Assembly (NCBI RefSeq): GCF_001179845.1
Contig: NZ_CVSB01000029.1
Coordinates: 100,563-164,562 of the forward strand
Length of the DNA: 64,000 bases
Direction: 5' to 3'
Source of the DNA: Candidatus Pelagibacter communis
Lineage (GTDB): Bacteria > Pseudomonadota > Alphaproteobacteria > Pelagibacterales > Pelagibacteraceae
In this document: positions 44,141 through 54,703 of the stretch, piece by piece
How the letters are laid out: each line of letters begins with the position of its first letter
How positions within the stretch are numbered: position 1 is the stretch's first letter
Made by a program: the position numbers and the translations under genes
The notes under the pieces: model-generated
Databases searched by the model: none
Seen by the model: only the letters and a program-made list of their open reading frames with translations
Told to the model about the DNA's origin: nothing

Positions 44141-46246
44141 TTAACCAGCGATAACTGCTAATAATAATAATGCGACTATATTAGTAATCTTAATCATTGG
44201 ATTTACTGCGGGTCCTGCAGTATCTTTGTATGGATCTCCAACAGTATCTCCTGTTACTGCAGCTTTATGAGCCTCTGAACCTTTTCCACCATGATTTCCA
44301 TCCTCAATATATTTTTTTGCATTATCCCAAGCGCCACCACCTGCAGTCATTGATACCGCTACAAACAAGCCAGTAATAATGACACCAAGTAACATCGCAC
44401 CAACAGCAGCTAGTGCAGCAACCTGTCCACCTATTGATAAAATTATAAAATATAAAACGACAGGAGATAAGACTGGTAACAATGAAGGTATAATCATTTC
44501 CTTGATAGCAGCAACAGTAAGTAAATCTACTAATTTAGCATAATCAGGTTTTTGTTTTCTTTTCATGATACCAGGGAATTTTTTAAATTGCCTTCTTACT
44601 TCAACTACAACTGCACCACCTGCTCTCCCAACAGCTTGCATTCCCATTGAACCAAAAAGATAAGGTAACATTCCACCAATTAATAAACCAACAACTACAT
44701 AAGGGTTAGATAAATCAAAAGTAACTACTATACCTTCTAATGCAGATCCTGCTTCTTTTGAAAAATGCTTGATATCCTCTGTGTAAGCAGCGAATAAAAC
44801 TAAAGCACCTAAGCCAGCAGATCCAATTGCATAACCTTTTGTAACAGCTTTTGTAGTATTACCTACAGCGTCTAAAGCATCAGTTGTTTTTCTAACTTTT
44901 TTATCCAGATTAGACATCTCAGCTATACCCCCAGCGTTATCAGTAACAGGCCCGTATGCATCTAAAGCTACAACCATCCCAGCTAGAGCAAGCATAGTAG
45001 TTACTGCGATTGCAATACCAAAAAGTCCAGCGATAGAATTTGTAATAAGAATACCTGCAACTATTATTAATGCTGGTATAGCAGTTGCTTCCATAGAAAC
45101 TGCTAATCCTTGAATAACGTTTGTACCATGACCAGTCGTTGATGATAGTGCAACTGATTTAACTGGTCTATAACTTGTTCCTGTATAGTATTCAGTAATC
45201 CAGATTAATAATCCAGTAATAACTAACCCTATTACACCACAATAATATAGATCCATTCCATTAAAAGTCTTATCATTTACAGTATATTCATTTGCAAAAC
45301 CAATCACATGATCTGTAACCGGCCATAAAATTACTAAAGATGCTACTGCAGAGACAACAAATCCTTTATACAAAGCATTCATAACGTTATTACTTCTTCC
45401 AAGTTTAACGAAAAATGTTCCAACAATAGATGTTAACAAACATGCAGCGCCAATTGATAAAGGGTAAATCATCATATTAAGATCACCTACAAAAAAAATT
45501 GAAGATAAAACCATTGTAGCAACAATTGTAACAGCATATGTTTCAAATAAATCAGCAGCCATACCAGCACAATCTCCTACGTTGTCACCAACGTTATCTG
45601 CTATAACAGCAGGGTTTCTAGGATCATCTTCTGGAATTCCAGCTTCAACTTTTCCAACTAAGTCAGCACCAACATCAGCACCTTTTGTAAAAATTCCACC
45701 ACCTAATCTTGCAAAGATAGAAATTAGAGAAGCACCAAAACCTAATGCAACTAAAGCATTTACAATTTCTCTTTCATCAACATTAGATTTCAATAATATA
45801 TAATAATAAACTGCAATAGATAATAATGCTAAACCAGCTACCAACATTCCAGTTACAGCACCAGATTTAAAAGCAACTGAAAGACCTTGAGCTAAACCTT
45901 TTCTAGATGCTTCTGCTGTTCTGACATTTGCTTCTACAGAAACTAACATTCCTACGTACCCCGCAATACCTGATAATGCAGCACCTATTAGATAACCAAG
46001 ACCTACTAGTGGACTAAATGCAATACTTACGATTACCAAAACTACAGCACCAACAATAGCAATAGTTTTATATTGTCTTGCTAAATATGCTTTTGCACCA
46101 ATTTGAATTGCAGATGCAATATCTTGCATTTTTGCATTTCCTGCACTTGAATTAAGAATGTTTTTACCAGTTAAAAATCCATAGACGATAGATAATAAAC
46201 CAGCTCCAATTGTGTATAATAGTATTGTTTCGACTGTTCCGCTCAT
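44141..46246 (-). CDS. hppA: Membrane-bound proton-translocating pyrophosphatase, K+-independent type
   Basis: Hydrolyses cytoplasmic pyrophosphate and pumps H+ across the inner membrane. The 701 aa protein has about 16 helices and the substrate motifs [56 protein letters not shown] and the C-terminal [20 protein letters not shown]. The potassium-site position reads [10 protein letters not shown]; Lys there marks the K+-independent subclass. The 78 bp leader before it contains no gene. In SAR11 it would conserve energy from PPi released in biosynthesis. Confidence 0.96.
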   Translation of the reverse strand: MSGTVETILLYTIGAGLLSIVYGFLTGKNILNSSAGNAKMQDIASAIQIGAKAYLARQYKTIAIVGAVVLVIVSIAFSPLVGLGYLIGAALSGIAGYVGMLVSVEANVRTAEASRKGLAQGLSVAFKSGAVTGMLVAGLALLSIAVYYYILLKSNVDEREIVNALVALGFGASLISIFARLGGGIFTKGADVGADLVGKVEAGIPEDDPRNPAVIADNVGDNVGDCAGMAADLFETYAVTIVATMVLSSIFFVGDLNMMIYPLSIGAACLLTSIVGTFFVKLGRSNNVMNALYKGFVVSAVASLVILWPVTDHVIGFANEYTVNDKTFNGMDLYYCGVIGLVITGLLIWITEYYTGTSYRPVKSVALSSTTGHGTNVIQGLAVSMEATAIPALIIVAGILITNSIAGLFGIAIAVTTMLALAGMVVALDAYGPVTDNAGGIAEMSNLDKKVRKTTDALDAVGNTTKAVTKGYAIGSAGLGALVLFAAYTEDIKHFSKEAGSALEGIVVTFDLSNPYVVVGLLIGGMLPYLFGSMGMQAVGRAGGAVVVEVRRQFKKFPGIMKRKQKPDYAKLVDLLTVAAIKEMIIPSLLPVLSPVVLYFIILSIGGQVAALAAVGAMLLGVIITGLFVAVSMTAGGGAWDNAKKYIEDGNHGGKGSEAHKAAVTGDTVGDPYKDTAGPAVNPMIKITNIVALLLLAVIAG

Positions 46247-46324
46247 ATTAACCTTAAGTTGTTGGTTGTTAAATTTTTAAGCCCGCACAATACAAAAAAA
46301 GATAGAAAAGACAACGATTAACTT

Positions 46325-47284
46325 CTAAAACCGATGAATATAACCTTTGGTTTTAGCTCGTATTTGCTTGCCTTTTTCATCGAATATCAAAGATCTATCT
46401 TTACCAGATACAATTTTACCAATTTTAGTTATTTTAATTCCAGCTGTTTTAGAAGATTTTTGAATGATTCTAGCTTTCTTAATATCTGCAGTAAACAATA
46501 CCTGATAATCATCTCCCTTAGAAATTAGGTTAATTTTATTTAATCTTTGTTTTTTAATTAAATTATTCAATTTATTGGAAACAGGTATTTTATTTTCAAA
46601 TAAGTGAAATGATAAACTTTGTCTATTAATCATTTTTGATAAATCATCAAGTAATCCATCTGAAACATCAATAGAGCTATTAGCAAATTTTAATAAATAT
46701 TTTGTTAAATTCAAAGGTAAGTCTGGTTTGTAATATTTATCTACAAAGAATAATTTGTCTTTTTTTTTGAATTTAGTTTTATTACTCAATACTTTAAGAC
46801 CTAAATAACTATCACCCAAATTTCCAGTAACATAAATGTCATCATTTAATTTAGCTTTATTACGATAAATTATTTTATTCGAATATCCTAATGAAATGAT
46901 TGTGAAACTTAGTTTATTTGAAAAAGTTGTGTCTCCACCACATAAATCAATATTAAATTTATTTTGTTCTGATTTAAGTGATTTTGAAATTTTATATAAA
47001 TTATTTTTTGTAAAGGTTTTTTTATTACCAGAACCAGAAATAAAATAAAACTTTGGTGTTACTCCTTTACAAATTAAATCAGAAATTGATGACCTTAATA
47101 TTTTTTTAATTACTAAATCTGGGTATTTAAAATCATAAAAATGCGTACCAATATTGTATGTATCAACAGATATAACAACACCTCTTTTTTTATCAAAAAA
47201 AACATCGTCATTTAGATTAAGAGCAGATTTATTTTTTTTAGCTATTTTAAAAAAATAATTATTTATTAGATCAAATTCATGCAT
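46325..47284 (-). CDS. thiL: Thiamine-monophosphate kinase
   Basis: Phosphorylates thiamine monophosphate to the diphosphate cofactor. The 319 aa AIRS/PurM-fold protein has LNLNDDVFFDKKRGVVISVD with the metal-binding Asp pair, CGGDTTFSNKLSF, VTGNLGDSYLG, SIDVSDGLLDDLSKM and ISKGDDYQVLFTA. SAR11 cells depend on imported thiamine precursors, and this enzyme completes the cofactor (pathway knowledge). It overlaps nusB by 5 or more bp in the rib-nusB-thiL cluster. Confidence 0.93.
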   Translation of the reverse strand: MHEFDLINNYFFKIAKKNKSALNLNDDVFFDKKRGVVISVDTYNIGTHFYDFKYPDLVIKKILRSSISDLICKGVTPKFYFISGSGNKKTFTKNNLYKISKSLKSEQNKFNIDLCGGDTTFSNKLSFTIISLGYSNKIIYRNKAKLNDDIYVTGNLGDSYLGLKVLSNKTKFKKKDKLFFVDKYYKPDLPLNLTKYLLKFANSSIDVSDGLLDDLSKMINRQSLSFHLFENKIPVSNKLNNLIKKQRLNKINLISKGDDYQVLFTADIKKARIIQKSSKTAGIKITKIGKIVSGKDRSLIFDEKGKQIRAKTKGYIHRF

Positions 47285-47681
47285 TTTTAGATCTTAATTT
47301 TTTTCCAACATTGTCTAATAAAGCATTAAGATATTTTGTTTGTGAACCTTCAAGGAAAAAATTAGATGAATTTAAATATTCTTTAATGATTATATTAATT
47401 GATAAATTTGGTTTATACATAAACTCATAAGTTGCTGCTTTTAAAATTGTTTGAAAAATTTTATCTAATTTTTCAAATACAAATTCATCACCTAATTTAT
47501 TATTTAATTCATCTAAAATAAGATCGTTTCTTTCTATTGTTCCTAAAACAATATCTTTAATAAATTTTTTAAATCTGTGTTTTGGAAAATCTAAATCATC
47601 ATCTTCATTATAAAATTTACCATATAATTTCTGAATAATTATAACCCTAGGGTTATTTTTTGGATTATAATGAGTTCTCAT
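47277..47681 (-). CDS. nusB: Transcription antitermination factor NusB
   Basis: A 134 aa all-helical RNA-binding protein acting with NusE on rRNA antitermination. Recognisable parts are RVIIIQKLYGKFYNEDDD, TIERNDLILDELN, ILKAATYEFMY, NIIIKEYLNSSNFFLEGSQT and KYLNALLDNV. It overlaps both ribH and thiL by a few bases. Confidence 0.88.
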   Translation of the reverse strand: MRTHYNPKNNPRVIIIQKLYGKFYNEDDDLDFPKHRFKKFIKDIVLGTIERNDLILDELNNKLGDEFVFEKLDKIFQTILKAATYEFMYKPNLSINIIIKEYLNSSNFFLEGSQTKYLNALLDNVGKKLRSKNA

Positions 47682-48067
47682 TTTTGAGACAAAACTGAAA
47701 TTACAGCTTCTGCAGCTTCAGCACCCTTTTTTCTTCTTGCTCTTGCTTGAGCCATATTTAGACAGGTAATTATTCCATTTCCGATAGGTTTTTTACTATC
47801 TATAGATAATTTCATTATTGCATCTGTTGATGCTTGCGAAATGAAATCGAAATGAGGCGTTTGACCTTTAATTACACATCCTAAAGCTAAAAAACCATCA
47901 TATTTTTTTAAATTTTTTGAGATTGTAACTGGAATTTCAAAAGCACCGGGCACTTTAATAATTTTTATTATATTTTTTTTTTGAATTTTTTTTAAAGCAC
48001 TGCTTATTAGACCATCAGCAATATCTTTATAATAATCCGCTACAACGATTAAATATTTTTTTTTCAT
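47678..48067 (-). CDS. ribH: 6,7-dimethyl-8-ribityllumazine synthase
   Basis: Condenses the ribityl-diaminouracil with dihydroxybutanone phosphate, the penultimate riboflavin step. The 129 aa protein has VVADYYKDIADGLISSAL, KVPGAFEIPVTI, DGFLALGCVIKGQTPHFDFI with the catalytic His, and GIITCLNMAQAR. The ATG at 48067 shares one base with the ribBA TGA; a TTG one codon earlier is the alternative. Confidence 0.95.
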   Translation of the reverse strand: MKKKYLIVVADYYKDIADGLISSALKKIQKKNIIKIIKVPGAFEIPVTISKNLKKYDGFLALGCVIKGQTPHFDFISQASTDAIMKLSIDSKKPIGNGIITCLNMAQARARRKKGAEAAEAVISVLSQK

Positions 48068-49167
48068 CAAATTAATTCCTGTTTTGTAATTTTTATACCA
48101 TAACCATCAAGACCAATAACTTTTTTTGGTGATTTGGTGATTAATATCATGTTTTTAATTTTTAAGTCTTTAATAATTTGAGCTCCAATACCATAATTTC
48201 TTATTAACTTGTCATTTCCCTTTTTATAGAAGTCTTTGTTTTTATAATCTTTTAAAGTCTGAGTTACTGATTTTAAATTTGAATCTTTGATAAAAACTAA
48301 AACGCAATTTTGATATTTTTTAAAATAATTTAAAGTCTTGTTAAATGAGTTTGGTAGTGATTGGTTTATTAGATAGTTTTGGACGACATTAGATGAAATT
48401 ACTCTTACTCTTGGAGTAATACCTTTTTTTATTTTACCTTTTATTAATGCAAAGTGCTCTGAACCATCTAAAAGATTCTCATAAATTCTAATATTGTATT
48501 TTTGATTTTTTACATCAATCTTGCTTTGCTTTTTAAGTTTAATAAGTTTTTCTTTTTTTAGTCTATATGCGATCAGATCTTCTATCTTTCCAATTTTTAA
48601 TTTATGTTTTTTTGCAAAATTGAATAAATCCTGACCTTTAGCCATTGTTCCATCTTCATTCATAATTTCACAAATTACAGCAGAGTTATTTTTTTTTGCT
48701 AATTTAGATATATCAACTGACGCTTCAGTATGCCCTGCTCTAACAAGCACTCCACCATCTTTAGCTATAATTGGAAACACGTGACCAGGTGATACAATTT
48801 CATTTTTATTTACATTTTTTTTTGAAGCAATTTTGATTGTTTTCGCTCTATCTTTAGCTGATATACCAGTTGTTATTCCTTTTTTTGCTTCAATAGAAAT
48901 TGTAAATGCTGTCTTGTTTCTTGATTGATTTACTGGAGACATTAAAGATAAATTTAATCTTTTTGCTTGAAGTGAATCAAGAGCTAAACAAATTAAGCCT
49001 CGACCGTATTTTGCCATGAAGTTAATGTTCTTTGCATTTGAGTCTGATGTTGAAATAACTAAATCTCCTTCATTTTCTCTTTTTTCATCATCTACTAAAA
49101 TAAACATACCACCTTTTTTGGCTACGCTTATAATTGACTCTATTGACGCAAAATTATTTTTTTCCAT
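48067..49167 (-). CDS. ribB: 3,4-dihydroxy-2-butanone-4-phosphate synthase with degenerate GTP cyclohydrolase II domain
   Basis: A fused RibBA-length protein of 366 aa. The N-terminal RibB domain (1-200) is intact: VDDEKRENEGDLVI, FMAKYGRGLICLAL, SPGHVFPIIAKDGGVLVRAGHTEASVD and CEIMNEDGTMAKG. The C-terminal domain (210-366) keeps the GCH2-like fold outline (HFALIKGKIKKG ... NYGIGAQIIKDLKIKNM) but lacks the zinc/catalytic stretch HSECxTGDxxxSxRCDCG; the corresponding positions contain no cysteines. It should therefore make the C4 sugar phosphate but not open GTP. Similar RibB fusions with an inactive partner domain are known in proteobacteria. Confidence 0.9.
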   Translation of the reverse strand: MEKNNFASIESIISVAKKGGMFILVDDEKRENEGDLVISTSDSNAKNINFMAKYGRGLICLALDSLQAKRLNLSLMSPVNQSRNKTAFTISIEAKKGITTGISAKDRAKTIKIASKKNVNKNEIVSPGHVFPIIAKDGGVLVRAGHTEASVDISKLAKKNNSAVICEIMNEDGTMAKGQDLFNFAKKHKLKIGKIEDLIAYRLKKEKLIKLKKQSKIDVKNQKYNIRIYENLLDGSEHFALIKGKIKKGITPRVRVISSNVVQNYLINQSLPNSFNKTLNYFKKYQNCVLVFIKDSNLKSVTQTLKDYKNKDFYKKGNDKLIRNYGIGAQIIKDLKIKNMILITKSPKKVIGLDGYGIKITKQELI

Positions 49168-49747
49168 TAAAATAATTCCTAACGTATTTAGACAAGATAT
49201 CTATCTCTATGTTGACTAAACTAGATTTTTTTAAAGTTGATAAATTCGTTTCTTTGTAGGTGTGAGGGATAATCCAAATTTGGAAACCTTTTTTAGTCAC
49301 TTTTGAAATTGTAAGAGAAATACCATTCACACAGATTGATGCTTTTTCTATTAAGTGTTTTCTTTCCTTTTTTGGCAAATCAAAGTCAAAGAGAAATGAT
49401 TTATCTATTTTTTTAATACTTAATACTTTACCAACAGTATCAACATGTCCTTGACAAATATGTCCTGAAATTTTTGTCCCATATTTTAAAGGTAATTCTA
49501 AATTTATTTTATCTTTTATTTTTAAAAATTTGAATTTTGATCGAATTATCGTTTCTTTCGAAAGATAAAATTCCATAATTTTGGATTTATATGAAATTAA
49601 AGTTAGACAAACACCATCACAGGCAACAGACAAACCTATGTCTTTATTTGATACTTTAACATTACTTTTAACAAAAATGTTAAGACCTTTAGGTCTTTTA
49701 ATGATTTTAGTAATAGTACCTTGGTTATAAATTATTCCGTTAAACAT
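49154..49747 (-). CDS. ribE: Riboflavin synthase, alpha subunit
   Basis: Dismutates two lumazines to riboflavin. The 197 aa protein shows the two-repeat lumazine-binding architecture: MFNGIIYNQGTITKI, VACDGVCLTL, ISGHICQGHVDTVGKV, then ASICVNGISLTISKV, and IPHTYKETNLSTLK. It overlaps ribBA by 14 bp and follows ribD with a 5 bp gap. Confidence 0.95.
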   Translation of the reverse strand: MFNGIIYNQGTITKIIKRPKGLNIFVKSNVKVSNKDIGLSVACDGVCLTLISYKSKIMEFYLSKETIIRSKFKFLKIKDKINLELPLKYGTKISGHICQGHVDTVGKVLSIKKIDKSFLFDFDLPKKERKHLIEKASICVNGISLTISKVTKKGFQIWIIPHTYKETNLSTLKKSSLVNIEIDILSKYVRNYFNGKK

Positions 49748-49752
49748 TTTTT

Positions 49753-50856
49753 CTAACTATATAGTGTTATTCGGTCTTTTCGTAAATTGAGATTTAGATT
49801 AATTTTTGTTTTATATTTTTGATTTAATATATTTTGACTACTAAATTTCAAATATTCGAAGTTTTTAGATAGGTTTTTTGGACTTTTGTACAAATAAAAT
49901 TTATTAAAAATTTTATTCTTAATCAGTGAATTTGTTAATTTGTCCCCCCCTTCAATTAACAAATTTCTGCATCCATAATTATGTAATTTTTTCAAAATTA
50001 ATTTAATGTCAAATCTGTTGTTTCTATCAATTTTAGATTTAATTAGATGAATTCCTTTTCTTTTAAATTTTGTAATTTTTGATTTGTCAGCTTTATTATA
50101 AAAAATTAGAGTATTTTTGTTATTAGAGGATTTAATTATATAACTGTTTATTTTAGAATTTAACTTATTATCTAAAATAATTCTTTTTGGAGAAAATTTT
50201 TCGAAACCCTTCAAACGACAATTTAATTTTGGATTATCTTTATTTAGTGTTTTGTAAGTAATCATCAAACTATCATTTTGATATCTCAATATATGTGTAA
50301 ACTGATCTGAGTAAGAATTTGTAATCTTTTTTTGGTTCTTACTGTAAATAATATTATTTTTTGAAATAGCTATTTTGCCAGTAACGAAGGGTAATTTTTT
50401 CTCTCTATTAAAAAAATAAGGTAAATAAAAACTTTCAATTTTACTTTTTAATAAACCTTTTTTTACAATTATTTTTTTTGACTTTAAAATTTTAAAACTT
50501 TTGTTTCTTACTCTTTTATCTATGTCAGTAACAGCATAAATAACCTCAGAAATTTTTGATTTTATTATCGCATCAGTGCATGGTGGTGTTAATCCATGAT
50601 GACAACATGGCTCTAAAGTAACATACATTTTTGAACCTTCTAATTCTTCAAAACTATTTTTAATCGCATTAAATTCAGCGTGTGGTCTTCCATTAAATGA
50701 GGTTTGTCCTATGGAAATAATTTTATCATTTTTGACAATAACACAACCTACAGAAGGATTTGATCCGGTCTGTCCATGACGAGATTTAGCCAAGTCTAAG
50801 GCTAATTCCATATAAAATTTATCTTTTGATGAAAATTTATCTTTTTTTGTAGACAT
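49753..50856 (-). CDS. ribD: Bifunctional diaminohydroxyphosphoribosylaminopyrimidine deaminase/reductase
   Basis: Two consecutive riboflavin steps. The N-terminal deaminase has zinc motifs HAEFNAI and [36 protein letters not shown] precedes it. The reductase half contains [18 protein letters not shown] and [15 protein letters not shown] chose the ATG at 50856 (367 aa, MSTKKDKF...) because the upstream extension overlaps nrdR deeply and does not resemble the family. It still overlaps nrdR by 20 bp. Confidence 0.93.
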   Translation of the reverse strand: MSTKKDKFSSKDKFYMELALDLAKSRHGQTGSNPSVGCVIVKNDKIISIGQTSFNGRPHAEFNAIKNSFEELEGSKMYVTLEPCCHHGLTPPCTDAIIKSKISEVIYAVTDIDKRVRNKSFKILKSKKIIVKKGLLKSKIESFYLPYFFNREKKLPFVTGKIAISKNNIIYSKNQKKITNSYSDQFTHILRYQNDSLMITYKTLNKDNPKLNCRLKGFEKFSPKRIILDNKLNSKINSYIIKSSNNKNTLIFYNKADKSKITKFKRKGIHLIKSKIDRNNRFDIKLILKKLHNYGCRNLLIEGGDKLTNSLIKNKIFNKFYLYKSPKNLSKNFEYLKFSSQNILNQKYKTKINLNLNLRKDRITLYS

Positions 50857-51295
50857 CAAGCTTGTCCACGAATTGTACGAAATCTTTTTCTTCTCTAAAG
50901 TTTCTATATACAGATGCAAATCTTACATATCCAACTGGGTCTAAATCTTTTAATCCATCCATAACCATAGTTCCAATTGTATTAGTAGATATTTCACTTT
51001 GGCCAAGTTCTTCCAAAGATCTTGAAATATTACTAATAAATTTTTCTATTGTTTCTGTATCAATAGGTCTTTTTTTAAGAGCAATATAAATAGATTTAGA
51101 TAATTTATCTCTATCAAATCCTGATTTTCTTCCATTTTTTTTAACAACCATTAGCTCTCTGAACTGTACTCTTTCAAAAGTTGTAAAACGAGCTCCGCAG
51201 ACGCATAATCTTCTTCTTCTTATAGCTGTGCCATCTTCAGTTGGCCTCGAGTCGACAACAGAGGTCTCCCCTTTTTTACATATTGAACAAATCAT
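50837..51295 (-). CDS. nrdR: Transcriptional repressor NrdR
   Basis: A 152 aa regulator of ribonucleotide reductase genes that senses (d)ATP. It has an N-terminal zinc ribbon (CSICKKG ... [16 protein letters not shown]), here with CSIC in place of the usual CPxC, and the ATP-cone domain ([20 protein letters not shown] ... [10 protein letters not shown]). It sits between glyA and ribD, its standard place in alphaproteobacteria, though its targets are elsewhere. Confidence 0.95.
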   Translation of the reverse strand: MICSICKKGETSVVDSRPTEDGTAIRRRRLCVCGARFTTFERVQFRELMVVKKNGRKSGFDRDKLSKSIYIALKKRPIDTETIEKFISNISRSLEELGQSEISTNTIGTMVMDGLKDLDPVGYVRFASVYRNFREEKDFVQFVDKLDVYKKR

Positions 51296-51298
51296 CTA

Positions 51299-52606
51299 TT
51301 ATAAGTTCTTATATATCGGAAATGATGAAGTTAAAGAAATAACTTCATTTTTTACTTCGTTTTCTATTTTACTATTATCTGTCGGATTATCAGATAAACC
51401 TTTTAGAGTTTTTGTTATTAATTCACCCACTGTTTTAAACTCATTTAAACCAAATCCACGAGTTGTAGCAGCTTGAGTTCCTAATCTTATTCCAGATGTT
51501 ATCATGGGTTTTTCTGTATCAAATGGAATACCGTTTTTGTTACATGTAATGTTTGCTCTAGACAAACTCTCTGCCGCAAGATTACCTTTTACATTATAAG
51601 GTCTCAAATCAACCAGCATTAAATGTGTATCTGTTCCATCTGAATAAATTTTAAATCCATTATTTTTTAAAGTTTCTGCCAACATTTTTGCGTTTGCTAA
51701 AACAGATTTAATATAATCTTGAAATTCTGGTTGTAGTGCTTCAAGAAAACCAGCTGCCTTTGCAGCAATAATATGCATTAGCGGTCCTCCCTGATAACCA
51801 GGAAAAACGGCTGTGTTAAATTTTTTAGCAAGATCTTCATGATTAGTTAAAATTATGCCTCCTCTTGCGCTTCTAAATACTTTGTGAGTTGTTGATGTAA
51901 CCACATGTGCATAATCACAAGGGTTAGGATATCCTTTACCAGCAACTAATCCTGAGAAGTGAGCCATATCAACCATTAGATATGCTCCAACTTTATCTGC
52001 TATTTCTCTAAATCTTTTAAAGTCAATTACTCTAGAATAAGCACTTCCGCCTGCAATGATTAGTTTAGGTTTGTGTTCTAATGCTAATTTTTCAACATTA
52101 TCATAATCTATCAATTCAGATTGTTTATCTACATCATAGCCAACTGCATTAAACCATTTACCAGACATTGAAATTTTTAATCCATGAGTAATGTGACCAC
52201 CTGAATTTAAACTCATACCCATAAATGTATCGCCCGGGCTTAACAAAGCTAAAAATACAGCTCCATTAGCTTGTGCTCCTGAGTGTGGTTGAGCATTTGC
52301 AAATTTACAATTAAATAATTTTTTTAATCTTTCAATGGCAAGGTTTTCTGCTACATCAACATGCTCGCAACCATTATAATATCTTTTACCAGGATAACCT
52401 TCGGCATATTTATTAGTTAAAACCGATCCTTGCGCCTCTAATACTGCTTGAGATACTATATTTTCAGACGCAATTAACTCTATATGTTGTTGCTGTCTAA
52501 TCAATTCATCTTTAATTGCTTTATAAAGTTCTGGATCTTTTAACGATAAACTGTCTTCGAAGAAGCTTTTATAGCTATCATTTAAATAATTTTTTTCGCT
52601 CGACAT
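51299..52606 (-). CDS. glyA: Serine hydroxymethyltransferase
   Basis: PLP enzyme interconverting serine and glycine with tetrahydrofolate. The 435 aa protein has [58 protein letters not shown] and the PLP-Lys motif [18 protein letters not shown]. It is 2-3 bp from both rpiB and nrdR. In SAR11, glycine/serine supply is physiologically important because many strains need glycine (pathway knowledge); no glycine riboswitch is visible here. Confidence 0.96.
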   Translation of the reverse strand: MSSEKNYLNDSYKSFFEDSLSLKDPELYKAIKDELIRQQQHIELIASENIVSQAVLEAQGSVLTNKYAEGYPGKRYYNGCEHVDVAENLAIERLKKLFNCKFANAQPHSGAQANGAVFLALLSPGDTFMGMSLNSGGHITHGLKISMSGKWFNAVGYDVDKQSELIDYDNVEKLALEHKPKLIIAGGSAYSRVIDFKRFREIADKVGAYLMVDMAHFSGLVAGKGYPNPCDYAHVVTSTTHKVFRSARGGIILTNHEDLAKKFNTAVFPGYQGGPLMHIIAAKAAGFLEALQPEFQDYIKSVLANAKMLAETLKNNGFKIYSDGTDTHLMLVDLRPYNVKGNLAAESLSRANITCNKNGIPFDTEKPMITSGIRLGTQAATTRGFGLNEFKTVGELITKTLKGLSDNPTDNSKIENEVKNEVISLTSSFPIYKNL

Positions 52607-52608
52607 AA

Positions 52609-53034
52609 TTATATTTTCTTAACTCTTCTTGAGTGTCTACCACCCTCGAATTTTGTATTTAAAAAAACACTTACAAATTTCAAAGCATTTTTTTTAGTTA
52701 TCAACCTAGAACCTAATGTAATGATGTTTGCATCGTTATGCAATCTGGATAATTTCGTTGATTTTAGATTAAAACATTGTGCAGCGCGAATATTTTTATG
52801 CTTATTTGCCGCAATATTCATACCAGTCCCAGATCCACACACTAAAATACCAACATTACTCCTGCTTGATTTAACTTTTTTAGCAACCTTATGTGCATAA
52901 TCAGGATAATCAACACTGCTATCATCTTTAGGACCAAGATCCTCAAATTTTACTCTTTTATTCCTTAGATAATCTTTGATTGTTTCTTTTAATTTAAATC
53001 CAGCGTGATCTGATGAAATAAATATTTTTTTCAA
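52609..53034 (-). CDS. rpiB: Ribose-5-phosphate isomerase B
   Basis: Interconverts ribose-5-P and ribulose-5-P, the latter a precursor for the RibB reaction downstream. The 141 aa protein has [40 protein letters not shown], and [20 protein letters not shown] with the catalytic Cys. The rpiB-glyA-nrdR order is typical of alphaproteobacteria. Confidence 0.94.
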   Translation of the reverse strand: MKKIFISSDHAGFKLKETIKDYLRNKRVKFEDLGPKDDSSVDYPDYAHKVAKKVKSSRSNVGILVCGSGTGMNIAANKHKNIRAAQCFNLKSTKLSRLHNDANIITLGSRLITKKNALKFVSVFLNTKFEGGRHSRRVKKI

Positions 53035-53035
53035 A

Positions 53036-53626
53036 TTAATTAAATTTGTAGTCTAAAACACAAGCAACTAAATGTATCCTGTCCTCTTCACCACCATTAA
53101 ATGCATTGTGATATTTAGTATTATTTGTTACCCAAACTGAACCATCGGCAGGCATATGTTTTGCAACATTATCAATAACCATATGACATCCAGGATTTGT
53201 GATTATTGGTATATGTAATCTTGGTTCTGGATCTCTGTGCCAACTTAAAGTTGATCTTGGTTGTTTTAATAAAATTCTAATTCTTCCTAATTTGTATTTT
53301 GATGACAGTACATCAAATACTTCTTTGAAATATGTATTTTTGTATTCATCAATAAATTCAGAATAAGCTGACTCATCTATAGTCTCGTCTCTTAGAACTT
53401 CTTTACCTGTTGAATCTGGTTTGGTCCAAAAAATTCCTCTAGCTTTATGTCCTTTAATAGAATCTGGGTCTCCAGGAATTTGAGTCAAAGAAATAGCTCC
53501 AAAATTAGAAATACCCTCTGGACCTTCAAAATTTTTAATTTTCAAAACCTCTTTATAAGCTTTTTGTAGTTCGTTAATATCAAATTTGATATCTTGTTTG
53601 TGAAAGTCTTGAAAATCCAGTGTCAT
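53036..53626 (-). CDS. Aspartyl/asparaginyl beta-hydroxylase-like 2-oxoglutarate oxygenase
   Basis: A 196 aa protein related to the Asp/Asn beta-hydroxylase (cupin-like Fe(II)/2OG) family. The facial triad is probably SWHRDPEPRLHIPI (His-x-Asp) and NTKYHNAFNGGEEDRIHLV (distal His plus Arg for 2OG binding); the intermediate GCHMVIDNVAKHMPADGSVW matches the family. There is no signal peptide. The substrate is unknown; it may be a small molecule or protein. It is 1 bp before rpiB. Confidence 0.75.
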   Translation of the reverse strand: MTLDFQDFHKQDIKFDINELQKAYKEVLKIKNFEGPEGISNFGAISLTQIPGDPDSIKGHKARGIFWTKPDSTGKEVLRDETIDESAYSEFIDEYKNTYFKEVFDVLSSKYKLGRIRILLKQPRSTLSWHRDPEPRLHIPIITNPGCHMVIDNVAKHMPADGSVWVTNNTKYHNAFNGGEEDRIHLVACVLDYKFN

Positions 53627-53713
53627 TGTGTATTTTACCCTTTAATTGTTTAATACTCTATTTAAGCTATATTTGTATATTACATTTGTCGCATTTTTAA
53701 AGAAAATTAAAAT

Positions 53714-54703
53714 ATGATTACTGGAAAATATCCTTCATTGAGACTTAGACGCAATCGAAAAGAGACGTGGAGCAGAAAGTTAATACAAGAGAATACTCTA
53801 AGCTCTAATGATTTTATATTGCCTGTATTTCTAACTGAGGGATCAAACAAAAAACAACAGATTAGCTCTATGCCAAATGTTTACCGTTATTCGATAAATA
53901 GATTGAGCCAAATTGTGGATAAAGCAATAAAATTAGGAATACCAATGATAGCTCTTTTCCCAAAGACTCAAAATTCAAAAAAGGATGAATTGGGAACAGA
54001 ATCACTGAATGAAAATAATTTAGTTTGTAAAGCGATACAAGAAGTCAAAAAAAGATACAAAAACCAAATCGGGATAATGTGCGATGTTGCATTAGATCCT
54101 TATACATCACATGGTCATGATGGTTTGATCAAATCTAACACTATATTAAATGACGAAACAATTGAGGTTTTGATCAATCAATCATTACTACAAGCTGAGA
54201 TGGGTTGTGATGTACTGGCTCCTTCAGACATGATGGATGGCAGAATAGGAAAAATAAGAAAAGCTTTAGATAAAAACAAATTCCAAAATGTTCAAATATT
54301 ATCGTACGCTGCAAAATATGCTTCAAGCTTTTATGGACCTTTTAGAGATGCAGTCGGATCTAAAGGTTCTTTAAAAGGAGACAAAAAAACTTATCAGATG
54401 GATTATAGAAATTCTGATGAAGCTTTAAGAGAAGTTGCATTAGATATTAAAGAAGGTGCTGATATGGTAATGGTTAAACCAGGTATGCCCTACTTAGACA
54501 TAATAAAATCAATTAAAGAAAAATTTAAATTACCTGTATTTGCCTATCAAGTATCAGGAGAATACAGCTTAATTGAAACAGCCATATCAAAAAAATTAAT
54601 TAATAAAGACGCTATATATGAAAGCTTAGTTGCTTTTAAGAGAGCTGGTGCCAATGCTATAGTAAGTTATTACGCTGATAGAATTGATAAAATAATAAAA
54701 TAA
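53714..54703 (+). CDS. hemB: Porphobilinogen synthase
   Basis: Condenses two 5-aminolevulinates to porphobilinogen in heme synthesis. The 329 aa protein has MCDVALDPYTSHGHDGL without zinc cysteines (the Mg-type site of alphaproteobacteria), ILSYAAKYASSFYGPFRDA with the first Lys, YQMDYRNSDEA, and MVMVKPGMPYLD with the Schiff-base Lys. It begins after an 87 bp gap, divergent from the 2OG oxygenase gene, and its stop abuts recO on the opposite strand. Confidence 0.96.
   Translation: MITGKYPSLRLRRNRKETWSRKLIQENTLSSNDFILPVFLTEGSNKKQQISSMPNVYRYSINRLSQIVDKAIKLGIPMIALFPKTQNSKKDELGTESLNENNLVCKAIQEVKKRYKNQIGIMCDVALDPYTSHGHDGLIKSNTILNDETIEVLINQSLLQAEMGCDVLAPSDMMDGRIGKIRKALDKNKFQNVQILSYAAKYASSFYGPFRDAVGSKGSLKGDKKTYQMDYRNSDEALREVALDIKEGADMVMVKPGMPYLDIIKSIKEKFKLPVFAYQVSGEYSLIETAISKKLINKDAIYESLVAFKRAGANAIVSYYADRIDKIIK

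Noticed and set aside
48016..51480. Many long frames antisense to core genes (for example over thiL, ribBA, glyA, uvrA)
   Set aside because: They mirror the codon structure of the real genes, lack family motifs and lie wholly inside them.
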